NCBI GenBank assembly: GCA_029465975.1
Contig: CM055754.1
Coordinates: 2,330,616 to 2,394,615 of the forward strand
Length of the DNA stretch: 64,000 nucleotides
Direction of reading: 5' to 3'
Origin: Dallia pectoralis
Taxonomy: Eukaryota; Chordata; Actinopteri; Esociformes; Umbridae
A model generated the notes under the pieces. That model was not told the DNA's origin. It ran no database searches and saw only the letters and a list, made by a program, of their open reading frames with translations. Positions 44,901-57,451 of the stretch are shown here, one piece after another (the stretch's first letter is position 1; the number at the start of each line of letters is the position of its first letter). The position numbers were made by a program, and so were the translations under genes.

Positions 44901-46750
44901 AAAACAAAGCAGAGAAGAAAAAAAACTACCAGGATCTAAATAACGTCAGTCTAGGACGCTACGTGCCTCAGTAGGACAACCTTATATACAGGCCTATAAT
45001 TAACTATTGCATCCTGTTTGTTTTCCTGTCCTGTCCACCCGCCCTATGTTGAAAGGGTCTTTTCATGCAACACAGGGCAGAACACAATGGGCCTGCATGT
45101 GGTCCAAATGGAAAAACATTTAAACACTGTTCAATGTCACTCGTCATCTAGTTTCACTGGGGCCCAAACAGTTGCTCTAACGGAACCATGTCTTCTCTGG
45201 GCTTTCTCAGGCTTTTACGAACCATTCCAGCGACTATTGATACACTTTTATACAAAAATATGTGGCTGGCCATCGAAGGACCGAGCAAGTGAACCCACTT
45301 CGCTAAAGTAGAGCAGATATTGTTTCCGATTTAGCCAGGGAATTACCAGCAGATGAAGATAGCAGACAGCAAATATATCTTACACGGACATTTCTTCCGT
45401 GTATACTTTTTGCGAATGCACATGTATAGTTCTAGAACAATGTGAAAGTAGCTTTTGGAGATGTACACAATACCAGGTGCAGCACAGTTTGGGAACTGGA
45501 GAAATATACAGTAAATGTTTGAATTCAAAGACAGCTGTCTGCTTCCTGACTTCTTCCTGCCAGCCTGCCTGCTTCCTGAATTCTTCCTGCCTGCTTCCGG
45601 TCAGTCTTCCTCACAAGTGGTGCTCCGAATAGAACCAAAACCCTAGACCTCTGGAGGTCACTGAATCTGCAGCGCATTGCGAATGCTTTTTATGTGATAA
45701 TATTTATAGGCTACAATGCTGAAGAATATTTGGTAAAAGACCAACTGCAGTTCAAACTGGGGTCTATTATCCTAACACACATGGTTGCCCATCTACACGT
45801 TATAACACAAATATTCAATTGGCATTAGACTGTGTTAGCCAGGTACCTTCGTACGCCATAACAACAAGCTGGCGACCAGCCGGACACGTTGGCTGTGCTG
45901 AGTGAGGGAATCACTCTGCTGATTAGCGTCGTGAACGAAAAACCTCACGTAAAAAAGAATAGCTCACAGTGCACAATCCCAAATGACAGTTCTGCTAGCT
46001 TAGGCTAACTCCATTACAGTGATGGACCACTGATCAATTGCCAATCAACAAAGTACTGAACAGGCACTAACAATAGCAGCAGATACACTCTTCTAGCATC
46101 TTTTTTCTTTAAAGCATTACGGTGCTTTACATATTAACTGTGTTTGAAATTGTAAACTCACTTGTAATTTTTGTTTGAATTATTGTACAGTTTAAATGCA
46201 TTTTCAACTTTGTCTTTGTTTTAAAGTAAAACTGTGTGCGTGTGTCCCATAACTGTAGCTGTCCGTTTAACAGTGTGTAACCTTGACAGGGGGAATCTCA
46301 GAGCTGGTATTTCCTGTATATTATAGTACAGTTACTACAGGATGCACTAGTTCATTATAGCCCGGCACTGTATATTGTTACAGTAGAAATGTCAAACCTC
46401 AACAGCTCCAATTAACAATTGCTCTGGCATACTCTGGTTACTCCCGCCGCTAACTGAATGTCCGTGTGTGCCACAACCCTGGAAATAACGGACCACATGA
46501 CCCTAAGGAATCTGCTTCTCCCAGTGCCATTTAGGAACGACACACAACTAGATTTAAATTATATGTTTGCATAAATACTGCCTATATATAGATTGTTGGA
46601 GAGCTGGAGTCACACAATGTTTAGGGCAGCATGAGTAGAGAACGGAGGAGTGAAAGCCAGAAGGATGTGCGTCGCTGAGTGAATCATTATCCGCACATTT
46701 GTGAAAATTGCATTGTGTGGTAGTTGAATCAAAGCACAAGGTCAGCCCCA
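44901..46750. other. intergenic stretch
   Basis: No exon with recognisable similarity. CTTCCTGCC-type short repeats lie near 45540-45600. Confidence 0.45.
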
Positions 46751-46950
46751 GCTAGAGGACATGGAGACTAGGTACAGTTAGCCCCAGCTAGAGGGCATGG
46801 AGTCTGGGTATATTCAGCCCCAGCTAGAGGGCATGGAGTCTGGGTATATTCAGCCCCAGCTAGAGGGCATGGAGTCTGGGTATATTCAGCCCCAGCTAGA
46901 GGGCATGGAGTCTAGGTATATTCAGACCCAGCTAGAGGGCATGGAGACTG
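46751..46950. repeat. 36-bp minisatellite, about 5.5 copies
   Basis: GGGCATGGAGTCTGGGTATA followed by TTCAGCCCCAGCTAGA recurs at 36-bp spacing from 46793. Confidence 0.96.
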
Positions 46951-47759
46951 TGGTCTGGTGGGCTGAGACTGGGGGTGGGGCTTTTGCAAACGGTTTTCCA
47001 CTACTTGGAAGCGTCCTTCTATTGATGAGATACAGTGGAAAGAAGTTAGATAAAAGGAGCACGCCCTGTCTCTTTCCTTATCCAATAAAACAGGCACTGC
47101 CTTCACTGTAGTTTGGAATGTGTAATACCTGAGGGGTTATTACAGGATGCTGTAACTCTTCACAATAGTAGTGCTGGACTAGTCGTCGGCCTGTCTGTCT
47201 GTCTGTCTGTCTGACTGACTGTCTGTCTCTTTGGCTGTTTGACTGCCTGCCACTCTGGCTGCATACAAATGTTGACTGGGTTTTCTCCAACAGATATACT
47301 TTAAAATGGGTGTAACACGTTTTAACATTCGGACTAGTTATAAAATAAATATCCATGAGATGAGAGTTCTACACAGTCACTCCCGCACACACGCATATCT
47401 TCTCAAATTCTTCCCATGGCAGGGTGGAGTGCTTCGTGGTCTGCCTTCCATCGCGGCGTTAGATGACCCGTGTGGTACACGCCTGGATGCCTAGCATCGG
47501 TTAGAAGTGTGTATGTGAACACATATGTGTGTGTGTGTGTAGTGTGCATACGTGTCTATATTTTGCCTTTGAGTATGTGCGTATGCAGAAAGGGAAACGT
47601 TTGTTGCCTGATAGGAGGTGTCATTGGGGCCACCTGTCATGGCACCGGGCTCATGCGGATTAGCCGTGGGGTGGTGAGGAATCTCTGGAGCAGGTGTGTG
47701 GGTGCTGCAGAAAGGATAAGAAACATTAACCCGCATACCAGGTTGTGGACACACCCCTG

Positions 47760-48290
47760 TACAGAACGGGTCAATACCCAGGGCCCAGACCAGGGCAAGA
47801 CCAATACACTATATAATATGAGTCAATACCCAGGGCCCAGACCAGGGCAAGACTCATACACTATTTAATATGAGTCCATGCCCAGGGCCCAGACCAGGGC
47901 AAGACTCATACACTATTTAATATGAGTCCATGCCCAGGGCCCAGACCAGGGCAAGACTCATACACTATTTAATATGAGTCCATGCCCAGGGCCCAGACCA
48001 GGGCAAGACTCATACACTATTTAATATGAGTCCATGCCCAGGGCCCAGACCAAACTGGGGCTCATACACTATTTAATACGAGTCAATACCCAGGGCCCAG
48101 ACCAGGGCAAGACCAATACACTATATAATATGAGTCAATACCCAGGGCCCAGACCAGGGCAAGACTCATACACTATTTAATATGAGTCCATGCCCAGGGC
48201 CCAGACCAAACCGGGGCTCATACACTATTTAATACGAGTCAATACCCAGGGCCCAGACCAAACCGGGGCTCATACACAGTAAATCATTAG
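47760..48290. repeat. 52-bp minisatellite, about 10 copies
   Basis: CCCAGGGCCCAGACCAGGGC followed by AAGACTCATACACTATTTAA recurs at 52-bp spacing. Two sub-types (GACCAGGGCAAG and GACCAAACCGGGG) alternate, showing a higher-order structure. Confidence 0.95.
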
Positions 48291-49139
48291 AACTGACCAC
48301 ATCAGAGCAGGCCAGCAGCCTCACCTCATCCAGTTTGCACTTTCAATGTACACTTTCCTTCCGGCCTCCATTTTCCAATTCATCCATCCATCATTGATTC
48401 CTTCTTTACCATTGGCCACATTGAAATGTCTAGGGTGGTGGTTCACTCATGGGAAATGGAAGAAAGAACCCTCTGTTCCAGAGCTCTAGATATTGAATCA
48501 ATTGATCTTATCCCTTGTCTCTGTATTCAAAACAATTCAGATTGTTTCTGATGGTTCTGGCCCAAGCAAGATACTGCCTTGCGTAGTAGTGACGGAGGTG
48601 ACGGACTGGTAATGACATCATTTCTCTGATGAGCACATTCACACACACACACTGCAGAGACAGCCAGTACAGTGAGCAAGACCGAGGCTATTAGTCAGAC
48701 ACATCCAGTGTTAAAACACGGAAAGCTTCTAAAAACAGTAAGCTCAAACATAACATGGCGTATTGCTTAACTAATCGGCTGGGAAAGTCACAGAGTTTCC
48801 TCTTCTGGAAAAAGTTTGTGTGATTCTTTTCCTGGGCTGAGACCTGCAGAATGTCTCTGGACCACGAAGATGACTATACACTGGGCAGGGCAGACGTGTG
48901 AATTAATGAAAAAACAGTTCAGTAGTCTGAAAAGACTGGGTATCCGTTAATCTAGGAAAAGAATGCTATTCTGCCTGTTCCACTGACTCTATGAGATTAT
49001 GGCGTGAGTACTTTTAAGCAAAATAAAACGTTTAGATATAGCAGGTTAATAGATAGCAGTAAAGATGTCCACGTTTGTATGTCATGCTTAAGAAATAACC
49101 CTATTCATCTCCAATGAAAGAGCGCATTGTGGAAAAGGA
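48291..49139. other. intergenic stretch upstream of CRIP2
   Basis: Nothing recognised. Confidence 0.5.
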
Positions 49140-49318
49140 CGAGTAGACATCCGGGTCCCGCCCGATTACTGACTGACTGACTGCACACCGGACCAATAGG
49201 GAGAGCCAGCTGAGACATGGGGCGGGACTTATGCAAATGAGGCGCGCTGATGGGAAATAGAGCATCTCTGCTTTAACACACTGGGACACTTGTGTTTGAA
49301 TGAGGTGGTGGAGAGCGT
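49140..49318 (+). promoter_or_regulatory. crip2: putative crip2 promoter
   Basis: About 290-330 bases upstream of the CRIP2 start codon there are three elements in a short span: ACCAATAG (CCAAT box, 49192), GGGGCGGG (GC/Sp1 box, 49219) and ATGCAAAT (perfect octamer, 49231). No TATA box. The assignment is by motif clustering and position only. Confidence 0.5.
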
Positions 49319-49319
49319 G

Positions 49320-49470
49320 GACAAAAGTGCAGTTTGGACAAAAGTGCAGTTTGGACAAAAGTGCAGTTTGGACAAAAGTGCAGTTTGGACAAAAGTGCAG
49401 TTTGGACAAAAGTGCAGTTTGGACAAAAGTGCAGTTTGGACAAAAGTGCAGTTTGGACAAAAGTGCCGTT
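49320..49470. repeat. 17-bp minisatellite abutting crip2 exon 1
   Basis: The unit CAGTTTGGACAAAAGTG is repeated about nine times, ending about 60 bases before the CRIP2 ATG. Because 17 is not a multiple of three, the frame changes with copy number. Confidence 0.97.
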
Positions 49471-49525
49471 TGTAAACAGACACAACTTTCGCCGATTTTG
49501 GGTCGATAGAAAACATCGCATCATC

Positions 49526-49568
49526 ATGGCTTCAAAGTGTCCCAAGTGTGACAAGACGGTGTATTTCG
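49526..49568 (+). CDS. crip2: crip2 exon 1
   Basis: Start codon in the context CATCATCATGG. Encodes the first CxxC of LIM1. It ends in phase 1 at the donor CG|GTGAGT. Confidence 0.95.
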
Positions 49569-52500
49569 GTGAGTTGATTTTTGCACATGATGACGTGCGA
49601 TAGAGAAATACAGAGATATTGTTCTAATAGGATGCATAGTGCAATCTGATACACACAGCTTAACCCATATTTGCATTTTATAACTAAATGCAGAGTAGGT
49701 ATGCAACATCACTAAATATGTGGATATGCAACAAGTTTAAACAACACCTCTGCTAATATTTACATGGTTTTCAGTAATCAATAACTATGTCTCTGCTTTG
49801 TCAATTCTTAAATGGCTCATTGATCAGCTGTCTCTAATAAGTAACTTTGGATTTGTTTAATTACCCTGATAGTCCATTATTTTCTATATCCTTATTTTCT
49901 TAATATTGTATTCACATTCCTAACATTCCTGAGATAATAACTTGCCTCTTAACGTTGGTTTGTAGACCTGTTCTTTTTAGTATAAATACTGTAATGTCAA
50001 TAGTCGACTAGACGAAAGTAATTGTTTAAAAAAAGCCAATAGTTAAGAAATGTTTAACAAAATATATAATATTTGGTCTGTGTATGTATGGATTTAAAAT
50101 GCAAGTTGAAGCGTGGGATACACACGTCCAGCCCGTTGACCTTGGAGATTTCTCACTTGCTCACTCAATGTGGTAAGTGTGTGTAAAATGCCAAAAAAAA
50201 GACGAATGGAGGCTATGTTGTGTAATGTTTTGGTCAAGCTATGTATATTTTAAGCAAATATGCTGATTTACTGGCCCATTTCAGACAACAAACTAAGATA
50301 CCAAATACTTACTTAGACAATGTAGGGTTGTGGTTCGCTTCTCTTCTCACACACACACACACACTAACACACACAGTGGCTGTCATGTTAAAATCAACGA
50401 CCGGACCGTTATGTGTGTGTTTGTGTGCATGCATGCGTACGCAATTTGCTGTCAGCACGGAACAAACAGTTATTCCTGCCTGGCTGTCAATCTGTTTTTA
50501 ACTACATCACACACACACACACACACACACACACTATTACCACGAATCATGAATCTCTCATGGGGTCCAAATCAATTAAGTGAGTGAAAGGGGCTGTTAT
50601 ATAACAATATCCAAACAAGCAGAGCTGTAAACACAGCAGCTGCTACTCATCCTAAAGGCCAATGTCCCAGAATCTGTTGAGTCAAACCACTGGAAACACG
50701 ACAACAGACAGTTCAGATGGGAACACACACCAAATGTTATCATCATAATGCTGCCTCTTATGTTCTCACCAGTTGGTCGTTCATTTTATTGCCTGTAATA
50801 ATGCCCTGTGTTAATGATCCCAGTTTACTGCTAGATTGACAACGTTTTGATCCAAGCTGTCAGTTCATTTGATTGCTTCTCATTTATTATTATACTTTTT
50901 TTGTTGCAGATAGGAGGGAAAACCACGTAGGACCGTTTTCAAATACTATTTTAGATGTCTGAATTACTTTTCAAGACATATAAAAAGCATTTTGAATAGA
51001 ATGGGGAAATGCTATTTACTTTATAATTGTACAGTTTTAGAATCTAGGCTTTATAATCACTTCAAATACGAATCATTGGATTCAATTACATGCATGTTTA
51101 ATAACAGAAGACACATTTGGAAAAATATCTACAGTAAGAACAGTCTTTTCAGTGGCATTGATGTCTACAGTAAGGGCAGTCTTCTCAGAGGCATTGATGT
51201 CTACAGTAAGGGCAGTCTTCTCAGTGGCATTGATGTCTACAGTAAGGGCAGTCTTCTCAGTGGCATTGATGTCTACAGTAAGGGCAGTCTTCTCAGTGGC
51301 ATTGATGTCTACAGTAAGGGCAGTCTTCTCAGTGGCATTGATGTCTACAGTAAGGGCAGTCTTCTCAGTGGCATTGATGTCTACAGTAAGGGCAGTCTTC
51401 TCAGTGGCATTGATGTCTACAGTAAGGGCAGTCTTCTCAGTGGCATTGATGTCTACAGTAAGGGCAGTCTTCTCATTGGCATTGATGTCTACAGTAAGGG
51501 CAGTCTTCTCAGTGGCATTGATGTCTACAGTAAGGGCAGTCTTCTCAGTGGCATTGATGTCTACAGTAAGGGCACTCTTCTCAGTGGCATTGATGTCTAC
51601 AGTAAGGGCAGTGTGTGAAGCTTTTCTTCACCATCACTTGCGTTGAGAGGCCCTTCCTTCTGACAGTGGCTTATGCATTGTTCCTTTAAGGAGGTCCTGT
51701 GCTGAAACTGCTGATGTTGACATGCCAAATGGGAACACTTATTTGTTTTGGTTTACTGCAGATGTCCGGCTGTAATGGTGAACAGTATTTTGTGTTTTGT
51801 CTCTGTGTTTCTGTCTGTCTGCAAAGCATCTCTTACATTGTGGGAATTAAACTTTATCTAGGTCAGTGGAGCTTGCAGGATTTTTTCATTTTCCTGAATC
51901 CGTCGCTGGTAGTGTATTACTGGGGTGTATCTCAAATTCTCAATAGTCTGAATTGGATTCCTTTTGAAATGGTAACCTTTCACCAGCCCCATCCATCACT
52001 CAGTTGTCTTCATTTCTATTTAAGTCATTTTGCAGACACATCTACATTGACCCACTGTAGTCACTGCATACACGTCCATACTATTTTTATCTCTTGTAAA
52101 TCCGTTTTTATACACATTTTTGTCATCGAGCAAGATTTTAACAATTGGTGCTGGAACTAGATGTGAACAGTTGGTGCTGGGCTAGAGTCAGTCAGGCCTG
52201 TGGGAACAGTCCGGACTGTGGTGGTTTGTCTGCTCCATGAGTGATTATCAGACAGTGGATGAGTTCCTTAATATAGTAACAGTTTTTTTAGCAGGATGTG
52301 ATGAGGTCTTGTCTGGGCGGCGGTTCTGGGAGTGTTACTGGCTTCACCGGCCTCTGCACTGAATCCAAGAACTCTTGGAACATCAGGGTGATGTCACTCA
52401 GACATTCTAGAATGCTACAGTGGAAAGGTGTTTGAGTAACATATGGGTGTTTGAGTAACATATGGTGGATGACACATGGCTCTGAACCTCTAACCCAGGC

Positions 52501-55500
52501 AACATGGCTAGCAAACTCATGGGTGTTGGGATGCATTATGGCTATGATAAAGTAGAATCTTAATTCCAATGACGCTAACTGCTTTGGCTGATGAACGGGA
52601 ATGTTGTAGCCAACTCAACAAATCACGACAAACGTTGATGGGTTCACTTCCTGCTTGGGTCATATCCTACGGTTGTTCTTGCAATGGCTGCCATTCCATC
52701 CATTATGAGACAATTGACCCTGGGCTGGGACCTGGGCTCTTCTGTTCATTATTTATTATTTCTATGGGTTGGCATGTTCCTTCTTTAGGCACGCCTGCCA
52801 TGCACATTCTGTTACACTGTGGAGAATGGGAAAAGATAAAAGCAGGCGTTCTGAAAAAAAAAAGATTTGGAATTTAATGTAGATAATAGATATGCTTTAA
52901 CTAGGGATGCATCGGCTGCATATCGGTAATGGACGATGTTTGATTGTTGACTGACATCGGCCAATCGGCGAATAGAAATACATTAACCAATGGCAGTGGC
53001 CGATTCTAAACAGTTGTGTGTCATAGATTTTGCGCAGTGTATGATTGAATTATGATTAACTTTAATGCAGTTCAGTCAATTTAGCGGAATGAAGATTTCT
53101 TTGTTTCCCTGAAACAAAACGAGGAATACATAACAACAAATACTAAATAATAAATATTTAAAAAAATATCAGCATTGCTATCGGCACAGAATTTCACAAT
53201 CGGTGCATCATCAAGCTTTAACTATGATTTTATGTTGTCTGCTTGAATCAGCTATATTTGGTCCCTTTATAGAGACTATAACTGAACTGTTTTAAGCCCT
53301 TTAAACACAGAACTTGCTCATTTGGTGGTGAGCCACTTTCTACAATGGAAACGTTGGCGCCTTAATTAAATGTTTTATTATTTTCCATTCCATAAATGAC
53401 TTCTGCTAGCAGTTGGTGACATTTAGCCGTTAACCTAATAAGACAAAGGTTTACTTTTACTGGTGTTTAAGGCATATACAGTCAACGTATTTTATTTTGT
53501 TTAATCTCTGCCATTCCGTTATTTAAGCGTAACTGTTTATAGTGTTGAGAATCTTTAACTGCCTGATGGAAATGACCCAAATTGGATAAATGTTCACGAT
53601 TCTCACAAATTAATTATTTAATTAAATTTCCAAATAAATTGTTGAAGAGTGGGTTTAGCTATAGGCCGATACAGCTTATTCAGTTTTGGACATAAACTCC
53701 AAGAATACTGTGGAATGAGGGTTGTGGCCTCGAGGTCTCCATGACGTCAGGGGGTGACAAATACATGTGCCTAGTACATATGCATATCAGTCGGAGGAGA
53801 GTTGTAGTTGTGGTTGTAGAAGACTGCTTTTGTGTTGTAGCTCTACAACTACTGCTGCTCCACAGATGTGAAATGGTATTGGACAAGCATAGAGACTATT
53901 GACAAGAGCAGAGACTATTGACAAGAGCAGAGACTATTGATAAGCACACACAAGCACACACACACACACACACACACACACCCAGTTGTCTTACTCCCTG
54001 TTCTGCTAGGGTTGTCTGTTTTTTCACTTGTCCGTGCCTGGCTCTGTGTCAGTGCAGCGCATTAGTCTGCGTTATATAAGGCCATTTCTTCCGTTTGTGC
54101 CTCCTGCCCCCGTCACTTTCCGGCCATTAGGTTGCGTAACAAAGCCCAGAAGCATCTAGAAGGCTAACTGTTCATTGAGACGCCCCAGTGTCTCTGTCAA
54201 CCTGTCCAACCTGTTCCCCCTTGTGACTGTTCCCCGTGTGACTGTTCCCCGTGTGACTGTTCCCTGTGTGACTGTTCCCCGTGTGACTGTTCCCTTGTGA
54301 CTGTTCTCCATGTGACTGTTCCCCTTGTGACTGTTCCCCTTGTGACTGTTCCCCTTGTGACTGTTCCCCTTGTGACTGTTCCCCTTGTGACTGTTCCCCT
54401 TGTGACTGTTCCCCGTGTGACTGTTCCCCCTTGTGACTCACTGTTCCCCTTGTGACTGGTCCCCGTGTGACTGTTCCCCTTGTGGCTGTTCCCCTTGTGA
54501 CTGTTCCCCTTGTGACTGTTCCCCCATGTGACTGTTCCCCGTGTGACTGTTCCCCGTGTGACTGTTCCCCTTGTGACTGTTCCCCCTTGTGACTGTTCCC
54601 CCTTGTGACTGTTCCCACTTGTGACTGTTCCCCTTGTGACTGTTCCCCTTGTGACTTTTCCCCCTGTGACTGTTCCCCTTGTGACTGTTCCCCCTTGTGA
54701 CTGTTCCCCTTGTGACTGTTCCCCTTGTGACGGTTCCCTTGTGACTGTTCCCCTTGTGACTGTTCTCTCTTGTGACTGTTCCCCTTGTGACTGTTCCCCC
54801 TTGTGACTGTTCCCCCTTGTGACTGTTCCCCCTTGTGACTGTTCCCCTTGACTGACTGACTGTTCCCCTTGTGACTTTTCCCCCTTGTGACTGTTTGACT
54901 GTTCCCCCTTGTGACTGTTCCCCTTGTGACTGTTCCCCTTGTGACTTTTCCCCCTTGTGACTGTTCCCCCTTGTGACTGTTCCCCCTTGTGACTGTTCCC
55001 ACTTGTGACTGTTCCCCTTGTGACTGTTCCCCTTGTGACTGTTCCCCTTGTGACTTTTCCCCCTTGTGACTGTTCCCCCTGTGACTGTTCCCCCTTGTGA
55101 CTGTTCCCCTTGTGACGGTTCCCTTGTGACTGTTCTCGGTTCCCCTTGTGAATGTTGTAAATGTAAAGCTTCATTAGCAATGACTTATAAGATCCCGGAG
55201 GCTAAATAACTCGTACACAGTTCAGTTGGTTTTATCCAAAATGTCCCGTCTGCATTTCCAAGGGGCCCTATGGGCGCTGGTCTAAAGTAGTGCCCTATGT
55301 AGGGAATTGGGTCCCTTTTGGGACACATAATTACTATTGATCAGGGGGACATCACAGTCCTGGTGGCTTAAATGGACCTGACAGACTGCAGTTGTTGACT
55401 CCAGATGGTTGGTGGTGTCAGAGGAGTGAGAAGCCATGTTTGCCCGGGCGGGGTTAACAGAATGGGAATGGTGCTTGGTTAGTGCTCTTCTATTTCACAG

Positions 55501-57408
55501 ACGAACATGATCCCAGGTACTCTATGTAACAGCTCCAGGCTGCATCTCGTAGGGGACATTTACCACAGATTATTCGTTCCCTGACCGGGGAAACAGACAT
55601 CCTCCAGAGCCAGAGGGCCGAGGAGAAGTTAGGAGACAGTTTGGATGTTGTCGGATCAACCAGCCAGGCGTAGCAGGAGCTGGCCCAAATCCCTGTCCCA
55701 GTGGTACCAGTCACAGCCCTAGAGAGGGACATGTGTAACGACGATGACAGGTTTACCCCAATACGTTCACCCAGCCAATCAGAATATGGATCACGCGCCA
55801 GTTTCACCATGAGGGCCGTGACCTCGATTTGGAATTCAGGGCTGGAAGTTGAAATGAACGTGTCGCCTGTGTGCCATGAACCACATTCTGGTGAAGATGA
55901 AGAACTCTGTGGAGCATGTGTGTTTGAGATAAACCTTTAACGGGGAACTGTGAATGTAAAGTACCCATTGTCCCAAGCACAGCTGAGGTGATTTGGCCTT
56001 GGGTGTTGTGTGTATTTTTACTGACGGTGACACGTCAGTGTCCTGTCTTTCGGGAGAGGTGGGAGGAGATCAGGTGGAGGGTGTTTTTCCTTTTGTTTGT
56101 TCCTTTTGTCACACACATATACACACACACACACTCAGAGACAAAACCAGACATTACTATAAAACCGACACACACACACAAACTCTCTCATCTCTGAACC
56201 TTTGTTTGTCCTGTTCTTCCCCTCAGAAGTCAGTTGCAGGACAGTTTATTGGACATAACTGTTGTTAGTACTGGAATAGAACATGATAGAACGGTACTAG
56301 AGCCATGAGACATGAGGGTTAGGGATGGGAAAGGGAGGGAAGAGAGGAATGGAAGGAATAGAGTGAGTGAGGGAGAGGGAGAGAGAGAGGGGGAGAGAGG
56401 GAGGGAGCGAGAGGGGGAGAGAGAGGGAGGGAGAGAGGGAGGGAGGGATAGAGAGAGAGGGATGGAAGAGAGGAATGGAAGGAATAGAGTGAGTGAGGGA
56501 GAGGGAGAGAGAGAGGGGGAGAGAGAGGGAGAGAGAGAGAGAGGGAGGGGGGGGAGAGAGGCAGGGAGAAAGGGAGTGGAATGGAATGGAAGGGAGTGGA
56601 TAAGAGGGATGGGAGATGAATTTAAATGCAGGGCACAATATGTTGGGTTTGGAGAGCAGATGGGTCCACAATAATGACAATAATGTAGAAATGAGGACAG
56701 CTGACCAGAACAACATATAAAGCCTACAGCACACAAGACTGTACAGAAAAATATGTTTACACTGTATTCAGGAATGGGATTTATTTGTACACTGTATTCA
56801 GGAATGGGATATATTTGTACACTGTATTCAGGAATGGGATATATTTGTACACTGTATTCAGTAATATGTTAAATGTCATTGTGATTCATGTTTAACAAGC
56901 CCATTTGGAATTTCAGCTTTAAGCTATTTCAGTTTTAGCCCACAGAATTTAAACCAGCCCACACGAGGAAGCCACTTCTCAGAGATACCATTTTTCATTG
57001 AAACTATATAATTGTCACATCTGGGCCACTGTAGGAAGTCTCTTGCTATTGGCTGCGTGACTATTGCTGGGAGGTTGCTATAGACTACTGTACATGGCCA
57101 CGGTAACACACACACACGCACCCTCTAGCCCAGTCCTTAATAAATCCATCTTGGTGATGGTTAACACGCAAACAGTTGTGATGAGTTCGGTGTCCATTAT
57201 GTGCCTGGATTTCTCTAAAGTCCTCTGGACTGATATTACCAGCTGTACCTCCGGACACTTCCTCGTATGTACACACTGATGCATGCTGGTAGTTCAGCTG
57301 TGTCAATGTTGTTCAAGGTCGAATATTAGTTGTCTGCGATGACTCCACAGTCTTTGTTTTAGCGAGGTCTAGGGGATTTCCCCCGGTCGGGGTGCTTGTT
57401 ATTAGATG

Positions 57409-57451
<43 letters not shown>

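Noticed and set aside
49101..49554. Minus-strand frames with repeated CPNC motifs resembling zinc knuckles
   Set aside because: They are the antisense of the 17-bp minisatellite; the same residues recur in all three frames because the unit is 17 bp.
54172..55180. Minus-strand 327-codon Gly/Thr/Gln-rich frame
   Set aside because: Translation of the 14-15-bp minisatellite; its frame wanders with unit length and there are no splice sites or conserved flanks.
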